Assembly: GCF_009389715.1 (NCBI RefSeq)
Contig: NC_052405.1
Coordinates: 11,238,694 to 11,302,693, forward strand
Length of the DNA stretch: 64,000 nt
From: Phoenix dactylifera
Taxonomy: Eukaryota; Streptophyta; Magnoliopsida; Arecales; Arecaceae
Direction: 5' to 3'
Position 1 is the stretch's first letter, and every line of letters begins with the position of its first letter. A program made the position numbers and the translations under genes. Shown in pieces: positions 16,201-28,300 of the stretch. The notes beneath the pieces are model-generated. The model did not search any database and was not told where the DNA came from. It worked only from the letters and a program-made list of their open reading frames with translations.

Positions 16201-19200
16201 AAACAATTAACCTGTAGGAACAATACCTCAGAACGCAGAGTATGAAAATATCCATTTAAAGCATGCTTAGAAGCAGAGTAGATGGCCTGACCTGGTGCAG
16301 GACACTTTCCAGCTGCACTGCTCAGCTGCAACTAAAATGTGATTAGCAACCGAAAGGGTCTTAATATTAAAAGTCACTGCAAGGTCCAGATTATGAGATT
16401 CATCTTTCATCGTACCACAATAAAATGACCTCTCCCTCTTTTCAACATAGAAGGTGCAAGAAGGCGAGTAAGAGTTATTGTTCCCAAGACATTTATATTA
16501 AAAGTGGCCTGCAGAAATATATATGCAAAAATATTACATTCCAGAGAACACAGAAAACATAAGAATATAAAGCAGTACTGATATACCTGAAGACCTTTCT
16601 CAGTTTCTTCAACAGCTTTTCTCGTCTACAACCAGATAAGTAAACCAGATAAAGAGAATTAGAATGTGATAATTCTCTTGAATTGTTAAATGTGCATCTT
16701 ATGGCATTACTGGAAGTGGACACCATCTACTAAAATTTGACAGATTAAATCTTCTATTTTATATATACAAAATGATCCACCATGTGCTTGACCAAGGAAA
16801 ATTTGTAGCAGTAATATAAAATTTTTGAAAAAATTAAAAATAGAAAGATAAAGAAAGCTATACTTACAGGGCGTTCAAAGGCTGCATTGTGAACCATATA
16901 ATCTACACCAGCACCAGAAAATAAGGATTCTGCCTTCTGTACAGCTTCTTTGAGGGACTCTTCGCCACATGACAAATCCAAAGGCAAAACTTCAACTCTA
17001 CCAGGTGAATATTTACCTTTTCCAAACATGCAAAACGGAAAGAACACAAGGATAAATTTAAGCCCCTGATAATGGTGATACTTCTTAAACTCATGTTTGC
17101 ACAGTGATCCTTTAATTAGAATAGCAAGGTGATAACCTTTGATTTCTTTCAAAGAAACTTACTGATAAGTTCATTTTTGACCCGTTCAAGTTCCACAGTA
17201 TTGCGAGCAGAAAGGATAACCTTTGCTCCTAAACTTACAAATTGCCTTGCAAGAATCTCCCCTGAAAATGCAAGAGACATGCCTCATTTATCGAGATGGA
17301 ACCAAAAAAGGTCACTTCATGGTTCAAATATTTGATCAGAACTCTTAAAAAACCCACTAGTGATGTATTAACATTGACCCATGATTTTATAAGCTCGTAT
17401 ATGTAAAGTCCCTGAACTTTTACACAATACTGATGCTAATGATGTCTCCAAGCATTGTAACCTAGAACTTTACGTATAGCCACTAGTAATCCACCCAAAC
17501 ACCACCCACCCCAAACTTATACAACAAAGTCCCCTAGAGAATTTTAGTTGTCATCCATACAATATACAAAACATAAGGACGCAACAATAAGCAGGCTAAA
17601 GATTATTTTAGCTCTATAGCAAGGTGGTTAGAATGAGTTATGAGGGTTCCATTGGTACCTGAACCCCCAAAAAGTAATATTGTATAAAATTTAATTACAG
17701 TTTGGTCCTATAAAATCATATATCGATCCCCACTGCAACCACATACAGAACCCCACTATCTTCCTATGTGGTTTTATTATGCAAAGTTCTTACATTTCAT
17801 TTACTCTTTCTTGAAACAAAATAAATCTGGAATAGCGTTTGTCACTTCTAGATGGGTGCACCTATTTTACATGGCCTTTTCAATTTCCAGCAAGTCATTT
17901 GTCCTGCAGGTCTTAATCAATTTTTATATGTTCCTCCAAGTCATTTGTACCGATGCTGAAGAGTTATAAAACAAAGACAAATGATTCTCATGGTGGTGAT
18001 CGGGTCAAAGTCTTCAGGTGTTCAAACGTCAAATTGCTTGGCACTTTATTGAAGATGAAATTATGTTTCTCAAACCAAGGCCAATATCATAAATGGATGT
18101 ATTTAAATTTGCTCCACCACTATCATATGCCAAAATGACAGAAATAGATCATAAAGTGCATTGTCTGAGAATAACATCTATTTGAACTGAATTATGGCAG
18201 ATTGTTCTCAAAATATGAATTATGGCAGAATGTTTGAGAAGGTTTCATCATCTAACCTTAAAGCATGCTAGACTGTAATGTGCATGATTCACCATGAAAT
18301 TCTTGATTTTTTTTCAGGGAGTTATGAAGCATAGACATGGATGCGAGCTAAAGATGTGACACGATGTGGATATGTCAATGCAGCAAAATTTGCAAAAGTA
18401 GGACATGATAGAGCCAGGATAAGATGATTAACCTACATGTATTTTTATACATTTATGTCTAAAAGAGGATCCATAAAGTATGACGCATTATCTAAATAGA
18501 ATCGTCCATACTTTGCATGACATTATCAACTTCCATAAACTCATCTTTTAGTCATCATTTATATTCTAGATAATGTAATGTGAACAGTGTAGATTCCAAA
18601 GTTAGTCAATCATTGTTAAAAAGTTAAAGACGTATTTAAAAGAAAGAATTAGAAAGAAAAGTCCTCTCCCTCATTTCTGAAGGTAACGGGGAAGTAGCTC
18701 GAGCATATCTAATAAATAGCAAAAGCAACTTTGTCATTTTCGAAAATAGGATTTGTGATTTGTACCATAAGTAACGGATAAAGATCCAAAAGTATCCAAT
18801 GACTATCAGTATCTGATATCCTAAAATTGTCCAATATGCGATATTATATGCAATTTAAAGTATCGGTGGTCCCTAGTTCAGGAGTATCTAAATGAAGTTT
18901 TCTATAATTTCATAAATGATAAGGACTAAGAAGCATCCCTTGAAAAGTTTAGTTGCCTAGACTCATATATCGAATTACAAATGTAGCAAAGTTGGAAAAG
19001 AAAGAAGTCAGATTCTATAATGATGAAATATAAAAAGTAGCCCCTTCACGAAAATGGACACTCGTGCTCAATTTGTTAGTTCAATAGAATCATTCTGTTG
19101 ACATGTATGAACTTATGCTGTATTGATACATCCAAAGAAGAAGCTAACTAGTTTCTAATTAGTAAGTATGCAACTAAGAAGACCTTCTGGGAATAACACA

Positions 19201-20124
19201 ATGCCTCTTCTAAAATAAATTGAAAACAAAGTTATATGACTCATTACTTTTTGTTTTTCCTTTCCTGCAAGGTTGCATCAGCAGAAGAGAATGGATTCCA
19301 ATTTGCAAAAATCAAATAAATTTCTATAACTGCATCACAGAGAAGGCCATTAAAATGACTATACAAGTGCTAAATCTACATGTAGTTTTATGATCGACAG
19401 AGTCATTAAACTGGAATTCAAAAGTGCAATTACAATAACAATACAAGTACAGAATACAGATGTACTTAAATATATAAGTTTTGTAGCTGTCTGAAACAAT
19501 TCGACAATTACAAACAACAGCTGTCACAATCACAGATAGAAGCAAGAACATTCTTAAAAGACATGCATTTTAATAAAATTCATGACAGGGAATCTAATAT
19601 GATTAATACAAGTAATAGCAGATTCCGAATATATGAAAGAGGATCAATACAAAGCATAGACTTATAACGAAACAAACTTAGGAGACAAGCTGCTCACCAA
19701 TTCCACGGCTTGCGCCCGTAATCCAAACAACCTAAACACCATCAACAATAGTTCTACTCAGAAACAGAAATGAAATATTCTAAATCCAGTGGAAAATTGT
19801 GGACTAAACTAGCAACCAAGGAAACCAGTCACTAAGGACGCGATTACCTTGCCCTCCACTTCTTCTCGTTTCGCCGGGCCTCTTGATATCAGAGTGAAAT
19901 CGCCTACAGCGCCGAAATTACATCCAAAGATTCAAATTTTTTATTGCACAGAAACCGGATCAATTCCGATTCTTGAAACATGGAATGATAGAAAGAAGGG
20001 AGGAGGAGTGGAAGAATGGAGTTAGGGCTTGGGGAATTCTCCACTCACCATCGGCGGTGGCGAATTTAAAGAGGAGAGCTGCGGTCACGGCGAAGAGGAG
20101 GCCGCCCAGGACCAGGGCCAACAT
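10220..20124 (-). CDS. Short-chain dehydrogenase/reductase, DHRS7-like, copy A
   Basis: Twelve coding exons on the minus strand: 20124-20049, 19903-19848, 19731-19698, 17261-17163, 17016-16868, 16625-16587, 16508-16416, 16325-16227, 15845-15744, 12615-12532, 12303-12238 and 10309-10220. They total 987 nt, 328 aa, with GT-AG borders throughout. Residues 1-20 form a hydrophobic N-terminal anchor. The Rossmann motif TGASRGIG is at 49-56, HNAA at 131-134, NVLG at 157-160, the catalytic triad is Ser185, Tyr198 (YSASK) and Lys202, and CPGP is at 227-230. This is a classical NAD(P)-dependent SDR resembling DHRS7 proteins, probably membrane-anchored with a second hydrophobic stretch near 278-299; the substrate cannot be told. 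It is the 3' member of a tandem pair with the gene at 25340-30981. Introns hold a hAT-like MITE and a 97-bp duplication. No disabling change is seen. Confidence 0.9.
10666..10859. repeat. 97-bp tandem duplication in SDR-A intron 11
   Basis: Two adjacent copies start at 10666 and 10763 with taaattactatcttgttg and differ at only a few positions, so the duplication is recent. It lies between exons 11 and 12 of SDR copy A and does not touch a splice site. Confidence 0.9.
13225..13428 (-). pseudogene. Antisense-to-window coding-like relic in SDR-A intron 9
   Basis: On the minus strand, the same strand as the host gene, 67 sense codons stay open until TAG at 13225-13227. They read as ordinary protein, including GYFWENKSMNF and AVEDLFPNKELKSWYAEF. 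I do not recognise the family. No start codon or splice signals are evident and the frame closes just upstream. It abuts the hAT-like element at 13479, so it may be a retrocopy fragment or a captured gene piece. It could also be chance. Confidence 0.25.
13479..13935. mobile_element. hAT-like MITE in SDR-A intron 9
   Basis: A 457-bp segment starts taggcatgtcaaacaagc and ends tttgacaacca, whose reverse complement is tggttgtcaaa, giving imperfect terminal inverted repeats. The flanks accacgac (13471-13478) and accatgac (13936-13943) match at 7 of 8 positions, as expected for an aged 8-bp hAT target-site duplication. The subterminal parts are rich in AGCTC and GAGCC motifs. It has no coding capacity. 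Confidence 0.6.
14409..14437. repeat. Poly-C tract
   Basis: A C-rich stretch ends in a run of 17 C (14421-14437), followed by (CTC)n. It lies in SDR-A intron 9. The G-rich minus strand is the transcribed-RNA sense of the host gene, so the pre-mRNA would carry a G run. Confidence 0.85.
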
Positions 20125-20239
20125 CTTCTCCTCTCACTCGGCTGAAGACTTTGGTCGGGAATTGTAAAGAAGGGAGCTTTGCAATCGATTGCACCGATAA
20201 TATCGTTGAGACTTGGCCGGCGGCGTGCATCACTAGGGA

Positions 20240-20281
<42 letters not shown>

Positions 20282-22438
20282 GAACCGTCCGATGAGGTGC
20301 AGCCGTTTACACTAACGGACTCATGTCACGGCCGTTACAGAGGTTTCAACCGCCTTTGGTGATTTTATAGATTTTTTTTTATTAACAACTTTCTAAATAT
20401 TAAATTTTGTATAGATAACCTTTCAAAATTGATATTTGTACATATAATCTTGTAAAACATTTATTTTATTATCCTATCTTTTTATCCTTATTTTTGCATA
20501 TGTCTCCACATCATCAAACGCCGTTAAAAAATTAACAATTTTAAATTAAAATAACTAAAATATCCTTAATGAATAGATGGGGCAAAAAATAAGCATTTAT
20601 AAGATAATCACGATGGAGGACAAAAAAATAATTTCAAATTTTAATTTTATTTTTAATTAAAATACATATGATTTTTTATTAACAGTGTTAGAAGAATCAC
20701 ATCTGTCAAAAAAACATCATTTTATAAAGATATAAATATAAATATAAATTTTAAGAGCATATTATGTAAATTTAAATTTTTAGGAGGATATCCTTGCAAA
20801 AAATTCCTAGTTTATATATAGGGCTAAAAAGCTAATCGTTATTATAATTTTTTATTTCGTAATGGTCTCTTTAGTCAAATAAAATATTATTTTTAAAAAA
20901 TCAAACTTTTGTATTAAATTTTTATTAAATTATGTTCAAAAATAATTTTATTATTCAATGGAAACAGAAGGGAATGTTATTGTCCGTTATTTTCATTATA
21001 ATTTTCGTTAAAATAATTATTATTCAAATATTGAAAGTTTGAAATGCTATTTTGAGACAAGTAATGGCTGAGAGGGTCATTGTATTATAAATAAACAATT
21101 ATTCTGAAATATGAGGCAATATTTCACCATTATGTTGTTATTATAAAAATAGTATGTTGTTTTGATACTATTTTTCTATATTAAAAAAATACTTGATGTA
21201 AAATTGAAATATTAAAATCAATTTTTTTTTTCAAAAAAGTTCGTAATGCTTTATCGTGTAAATATTAGAGTCGGACTTGCAATGAGAAAAATAATTATCG
21301 GACAATAAGCTTGTTATTCCACTATTAATGTGCATTATTTTGTATTCTAATAGTGTTATAAAATTTATTATGTTAATATTAAATAATTTAAATCAAATTG
21401 GATGGCCCAAATGATAATAATTATAACTATTATAAAGGTCACATGTGGCTTCAACGGAGATCTAATGTAATGGAATAATGTCGTTAATCAAACCTTGCCT
21501 TCGACCAAAACTTTGAGGTAGCATGGCGCTACAGGGTTTTGGATTGGTGGGCAAGAATTTGATTGATCCACCTTTGGACAAGTACAGTGACAATTAATCA
21601 TGATTTGAGTTGGACTTTCAAATCTTCATGAAGAATTTATATATGCACGTTCGAGAGCATAAAACATTCCATGCAAATATCCAAATATTGCTGGCATGCA
21701 TATATCCATCAATGTGGCAAATATTATGATATATCTATTATGTCTAATGTTACCCATTTTTTATAAGCTTAAGCTTTGGGGATAAATTGGCTAGTTAACA
21801 TGGTATAATTACTCAGGTTTGTCTAGGATCATGAGTGCAGATCTAAAATTTAGTTATTTATTTAATTATTCTTGGTTATTGATTATCCTTGTTGAGCCAT
21901 ACCCTATCATGCCATAATGAAACATTTCTCATGTGCAATGGATCAATACCAAGCAACACAAACCTAGTGATGCATGTTGGTGTGAACTATGAAATGGCTT
22001 GAAGTTTTTTTACCACCAGGCTTTTATAAATGATATGCTATTCTAATCTCGGGCATTAGACTTCAGTTTAATCACTAGAAGCTTTTATTATAGCACTTGA
22101 TATATTAAATAGATAACGATCATAGACAAATATATTGTTTTGGATAATAAACTTTTTATCATACACTCCGCTATGCTTGTGAATGTTATTTATTACAAAG
22201 GAATTTATGTGCCTTAAATGTGGCACCTCTGTGCAAACACAACCTGAATGGCTCACCAACTTCTTTAGAATTGAAACCAATCATCACAGACATATGGAGG
22301 CAAAACAGATGTGGCAGCAGAAACTTTTACAATACAGCATGTTTCTGTGATCAAAAAAATATTGACCAGCTTCTGATCCAATAAAGTTTAACCAATGTGT
22401 TCCATAGCTAGGGTAATATCCTAACAAAGGAAAACCGT
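20125..22438. other. Intergenic spacer upstream of SDR copy A
   Basis: The first few hundred bases should contain the SDR-A promoter and leader. The rest is very AT-rich with no recognisable gene. I see no convincing TATA box. Confidence 0.5.
20243..20278. repeat. A36 homopolymer upstream of SDR copy A
   Basis: An uninterrupted run of 36 A lies about 120 bases upstream of the SDR-A start codon, and reads as poly-T in the gene's orientation. It could be a nucleosome-disfavouring promoter element or a retroposition scar. Its length is liable to sequencing error. Confidence 0.85.
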
Positions 22439-22768
22439 TGTTAGCATTATTTTAGGGACCATGTAACAATCTACCTCATTCATAATAATTTTTTTTATTA
22501 GCGAATATAGTATCAACCTTTTTTTTTTTTTTTTGTTAGCATGAACTTGTTAGAGTGATTTTAGGAATTACATAACAACCTGTATTATTTATAATATTTT
22601 TCTTTATTAGCGTGATCATGTATCGGCCTATATTATTTTTCTCATATGAAGTCTGTACACGAGTATATATGACTCCTGAGATGTACCAACTGTGATAAAA
22701 TAAAGATATAAAATCCTTTTTATCCCTCTCTTTTTTTGTTTTTCTATTCTCTTGTAAATATTTCAACA
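22439..22768 (+). repeat. 5' LTR of the small Copia-type element
   Basis: 330 bp, TG...CA. It contains two diverged internal units, each starting near TGTTAG (22439 and 22548), so the LTR itself arose partly by an internal duplication. The right LTR has the same arrangement. Confidence 0.75.
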
Positions 22769-22781
22769 TGGTATTAGAGCC
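22769..22781 (+). other. Primer-binding site (initiator tRNA-Met type)
   Basis: tggtattagagcc follows the LTR end directly. It differs by one transition from the usual plant Copia form tggtatcagagcc. Confidence 0.7.
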
Positions 22782-23279
22782 ACCGATCACCTAATTTGCC
22801 GCCACCATCTCTTTCATTATTGTTTGGGTGGTTGTTGCCATGTCTAAAAGCTTTGAAGATCTCCATTGCTTATCTATCGATCTTTATTTCCGGGTGAATC
22901 AATATTCAAAGATCCTCTATTTTTTAGTGAATCATCATTCGAAGATCTCATATTTCTTAGTATATCTACATATCCTCTATTTCTGGTAGATTAATATCGA
23001 AGATCCTTTATTTTCTATTGAACTGTAGCTCCTCTTCACCGCTTTTCTCTCCAGCTTCAGATCTTCGGTCGTCTCTCTTCACCGTCGCTCAGCCTCTTTC
23101 TCTCTATCTCCGATTTTATTTACTGTCTCCGACTCCTTCACCATATAGTTCGAGATCTCTTGCACCTCTTCCATGGTGCCTCCATTTACGAGGATTGCCA
23201 ACCTTTGGTTGCTTTCTCTCTGTCCTCTATTTTAGCTACAACTGTCATTTTCTATTCGTCTTCTCGCTGCCACATTGTT

Positions 23280-23750
23280 GACAAGTCAATCAGCCACATC
23301 GGCAGACACGTCAGTTTGTCACGTTAGTCAAACACATTGACAAATACCAGTTTGCTATGTTAGTCAGTCATATCAGTAGACGCATTAGTCTACCGCATCA
23401 ATTAGCTACGTCAGCATTACCAAAGGCATTAGTTTGTTGCGTTAGCTTCCTGGTTTGTCATATCAGTTTTTAAGCTGCTATGTCAGCTTCTGTTCTAACA
23501 TATCAAATTTTATATTATTACACAGCTTGACACATCAATCTACCATATCGACTTTTGAGTTCTTATGTTAACTTCTAATCCGCTACATCAATTTTTGAGT
23601 AGCTATAACAGCTTGTATTCTGTCACACCAGTCTCTGTGCTGCCACGTCAGCTCCTGATCTAAGCTGCTATGTCATCTCCTAGTCTATTATGTCAGCTTC
23701 TGAATTGCTACTTCAGCTCTTGATTTAGTACATCAATTTCTAGGTACATT
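23280..23750. repeat. Degenerate short-motif array inside the small LTR element
   Basis: A motif like gctacgtcagcttctg recurs many times, often as tatgtcagctt, cacgtcagct or catcagt, separated by irregular spacers of roughly 10-30 bases. It fills most of the interior of the non-coding Copia-type element. Confidence 0.6.
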
Positions 23751-23811
23751 CGTAATCTAGTTTCCAAACTCAAGTTGGCACCTACATTACCATCTTAAGT
23801 TTGAGAAGAGA

Positions 23812-24141
23812 TGTTAGTATAATTTTAGGGATCACGTAACAATCTGTATCATCTATAATTTTTCTTTTATTAGTGTAATCTTGTATCAACCTATATTATT
23901 TTTCTTTGTTTACATGATCTTGTTAAGATAATTTTAGATATTACATAACAATCTGTATCATCCATAATATTTTTCTTTGTTAGTGTGATCATATATCAGC
24001 CTATATTATTTTTCTTATATGGAGCTTGTATATGAGTATATATAACCCCTGAGATATAGCAAATATAATAAAATAGAGGTATAAAATCTTTTTTCTCCCT
24101 TTTTTTTTTTGTTTTCCTCTTCTTCTCTAGATATCTCAACA
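23812..24141 (+). repeat. 3' LTR of the small Copia-type element
   Basis: 330 bp, beginning tgttagtataattttaggg and ending atatctcaaca. Its internal duplicated unit starts tgttaagataattttag. Same length and architecture as the left LTR. Confidence 0.75.
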
Positions 24142-24370
24142 CCCATTACCCGTTGATCATTGTAAGATTGTAGCTGCTCAGAGATAAACAGGCTTTCTAC
24201 CTTTCAATATTGAGCAATTTTCACTTGTTGAATATTTAATTTATGGAGCATGATTGTGGAGCCACCTCAAGTTCTCGATGCAATAAAAGCACCAAAAGCT
24301 CTGCCTCCATACACTTAGTCCATAGCTTTGTTGTAGGTTGCTAATGTTGTGGTCTTGAGTCCCCTTCGCT

Positions 24371-24376
24371 CATACA

Positions 24377-24407
<31 letters not shown>
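24371..24407. repeat. (CATA)n microsatellite
   Basis: About nine tandem CATA units, then TATTTATTTATATA. It lies in the spacer downstream of SDR copy B and outside the LTR element. Confidence 0.9.
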
Positions 24408-24409
<2 letters not shown>

Positions 24410-25339
24410 TTATTTATATATTGAATATTAAAATTTGTAAGAGAACATGATAAATTTTCCTTAAAAATAATAAACTCTTATTGCTAAGAACATGTAGCAA
24501 GTTTATTGAAATTGTGCTCATCATTATTTATTGTAATAGAAATCATCTACAAGTTAGTTTTATAGTAAAATTCTCTTTTTCAATATTTACAATCAAAAAT
24601 TCTTCTCTTCATTCCTACAAGAAAATGGGAACAGAAGCACTAGTTCAAGGCTTTGGCATTCTCAACCCTTAGGCTATGACAGGAGATTTTGGAGGCGTTT
24701 TGCCCTTTGTTTAAGGGATGGGACATTATTGTAAAGCTTTTATTTCTTAATATTTAAGCGACTGATCATGAGGCAGGAGAGATCACATGAGGCTGGCTCT
24801 CTTTCAGACTTTTTAATGCTTAGATAATATGATACGCATTATATTCATAATTACTTAAGCTTGTTTTGATAAACATATTTCTAATTTTACTTCAGAATCA
24901 CTTGTGCTATTAAAGAACCATAAGCTATCATTGCGAAATTGCACGCAGATTTTAATCTGAAAACTTATTTAGCTAAAGAGAAGAGAAGGTTCTTGAAATC
25001 TTCCTTATATGGATTAGAGATTAAATAAAGATCAAATCCCAGAGTTTTAGGAGAGATGGTGGGATTAATTGTGCAGTATTTTAGGTGTTAGTTCCTATTT
25101 TGGAGCAAAATTCTTGAAGGGGCCATGCAAAAGTGAAATCTGATTTATTCATTGAAAACATAGCAAATTTTTCCATAACATGCCAGGTAGTGTAAATCTT
25201 CTTCCTACAAGCTCTCCAATGGTTACATTTTTTTACCAACCAAAACTAAGGAAATCAGCATACGGAGAGTAAATTGTCATACGGATCAAGTAGTATCATT
25301 TCATTGTGCCTTAGCTGCCTCTGCCATCCAGAGCAGCTC
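24408..25339. other. Spacer and 3' region of SDR copy B
   Basis: AT-rich DNA with no recognisable gene. The right end should hold the SDR-B 3' UTR, on the minus strand. I could not fix a poly(A) site. Confidence 0.5.
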
Positions 25340-28300
25340 TCAAGTTGTTTTCTTCTTCTGGCCAAAGAGCATTTCCATAACAGAAGTGTTGCACTCACTT
25401 GCTGAAGCATCCACCCGATTGCTCCCAATCTATGGAAGATAATTGAGTGAAAAAAGAAAATCAAAATTAATCACAGTACTCAGTGGAGAAAAAGAGTTGC
25501 AACTATGTTAAAAGATCATGTAAATGGAGGCTTTCAAGCACTGACATAGCCTTCAACTAATGAAACAGATATCATCATCAAGTGAAATTAAAACTTCGAT
25601 TGTTTTCTGTAACGGGTATGTGTTTTCAAGGACCTGAGAAGTTTTTGTAGATGATTACAAAGGAGAGGCCAGCAGAAGAAGAAATGATTATTTAAAGGAT
25701 CAGTAATATATGCATTTTTTTGTGTGAGAATATATGGCTCAATTTTGGAATCTCAGTTCCCTTAGTAACTGCATTTAAAGCAAATGCTTTATTTTCCGCT
25801 ATATCTTAAGCAATAAAATATTTAACTAACAGATTCCTAAATCATTACGTAACTACATAATCAGCATTAAGTGTGACTGAACTGGGAATGCTCGACTTCC
25901 CTTATTTTTCTTTTGAATGTAACTATCAATCAAAAGGGTGATAGAGAAAGAGAAAAGTAGATTGTCTTGAGACCTTTAATGGTATCAAAATAGGATAACT
26001 GGATAGCATACGTAAGACGAGAGTAAAACATTCTCATGATGAAAACAAGCAAGATGACTGCAAAAATGGTAAAAGATCATCGCAAGTTGACTAGTTCATA
26101 ACTTGGTAAGCTCTCAAATCTATGTCAACGAACTTTTATAAACAGAATTGCGACCATCATCTAGATGTTATTAGAATCAGCTGAATTAATTTTTTACATA
26201 TATTATATAAAGTTTGGGGGAAAAATTGGCAAACATAACGGCAAAGGAAATATATATATATATATATATATTCGACAGAATTTAGAAGCATCATATGAAA
26301 CTTCAGTATGATACCAGACCTTGTCCATGAACCAATAGCCAAGGGTCGGCATGTACTGCACCAGGTACATAACTAACAGTACAGGCTGCAAGAAAGAGCA
26401 CAAAGTTTAGTAAATTTATGAAGCTAGATTATTTCCCCTTTTTAAAAAGAGGTATCTTTTTGCAATGCAGATAGAAGTGGAAAAAACAGATGAAAAGGAA
26501 TCTATATGGGACGGCATGAGATCTTTTTTTCAGTTTTGACTACTTTTCTTTGACGTCTATTTGCTTTTTTCTAACTCAAATTGTATAAGCGCTCTTGCTA
26601 TTGCATATGCTGCCTAAATAATGCAATCAGAAAGATACTTCATTTCAAGAGAATGACCTGATTTGATATCCAAACTTCTTTCAATCCATGGGTTGCTGCT
26701 CTGATGATTAGTTGTGCACATCTTTCTACTGGCACAGGTTTCTGAAAAAATGGAAAAAGAATGTGAAAGTGCATTTGTAAAGCTCTCATGCCAAAATAGC
26801 AGTTTCTGAACTACAAGTAATCCTTATGGCTTCAAATGATCATCCACAAAGGGCTGAATCAGATGAATTATATCCTATTTCTGTGTGATCTTTAAGAAGT
26901 AAATTGAGAAGCAGAATTCAATATGTAACATGAGTGGCTTCTGAAACAGTTCCACCTCCAAAGGGAAGTTGTATGGTGAGATTTATTATGTTCACAGGGC
27001 TTAAGTTTGGAGCCAGAACAATTGTCTTAGCCAATAATAATGAGATAAAGAAAATGACAGTAGGAGTGCTCGAGTATTAACGATAGACTGGATCATTTTG
27101 AACCTGTTAACCCACTAATAACTAGATCAATTGGTGAGATTTTATAGTATTGAAGAAGGTCTCGGCATCTCCTTTTTTTTTTAAAGAAATCTATGACTAG
27201 TCTGAATCAATGAAAATTATGGATCTTAAAACCAAATAAGAAAGACATTACGTGAAGAAGTCTTTGGAATATGAAAAAGACCCTTAGTCACCTCATAACC
27301 ACAAATTGCTTAATATAAAATGTTAAACATATTGTTCAAATTATAAAATTTTTCTCTGATTTTATTGCTAATCTTTCTCAAAGGAAAATCATCCCTGATA
27401 AAGCAATGCCCGATCTTGCAAGCCGATCATTTGATCCTTAAAAATAAATATTTTGCTAGAGCAGTAAGGAATCTCTGTGTGGTTAACAAGTGCACTTCTT
27501 TAGCAGCAATAATTAATAGAATTTAGGTTTCATGAGCAAGTAAGCTTTTAATTTATCCTATTCCATTATATAGGAGCATGAATAAATCAGAGGTGGCAAT
27601 AGTTCTCAAAGTAGCAGTATCCCACATATAACAATGTGTATTATTTTGTCTATCAACAGGGATTTTCATTGGGCCAACATCTTTTATTTTTTCGCTTGTA
27701 TAATTTAATCAGAAAAGATGTCTAATCAGCCTATACATCAAAAGAAAACAGCTGCTACTCTTGACTAATTCATTCAAGTAAAATATGATCAGCAATACTA
27801 CTGGAGCACCAAAGCAATTGTATTTGAAATATTCATGCATCAAATATGTTTTGAATTAAACATTGCCTATGACATGTTTCTTGCACAGTTAGATCTAGAT
27901 TGTAGCAAAGTAGGTGTAAAGACGTACCTCAGAATCGTTGTGTCCAGATGCATGAGCTCCAGATTCTTTTGATGTGTCCACTGGTCCAGGACAAACAACA
28001 GTCACTTTAATGCCTTTCTGATTCAGCTGCAATTGTAGACACTATGTATGATATTTCTCTCTCACCAAAAGACATTATTCTGGAATGAGCAAATTTACAG
28101 TAGTATCCAGATAAGAGCAATCGCTATTTCAGTGCTTACACTCCCTGATTTCATGTAACACATATTCAATTTGAATCACATTTGTCTGAATCATGCTTCA
28201 ACTATCTGGTAAAGGTGTCATGGAACCTTTCTATTTCCCTTTTACTCTCACTCCAAGGACTTTTCCTTGCCTCAATCAAGTTCCAGATATGCATCAGAAT

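Larger units (their letters stand above)
22439..24141 (+). mobile_element. Small non-coding Copia-type LTR retrotransposon (TRIM/LARD-like)
   Basis: Two direct repeats of 330 bp each (22439-22768 and 23812-24141) start TGTTAG and end CAACA. The left one is followed at once by tggtattagagcc (22769-22781), close to the initiator-tRNA-Met primer-binding site used by Copia elements. The right one is preceded by the purine tract ttgagaagaga. The 1043-bp interior has no gag or pol. The LTRs are clearly diverged and the flanking pentamers (accgt and cccat) agree at only three positions, so the insertion is old. It lies between the two SDR copies. Confidence 0.75.
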
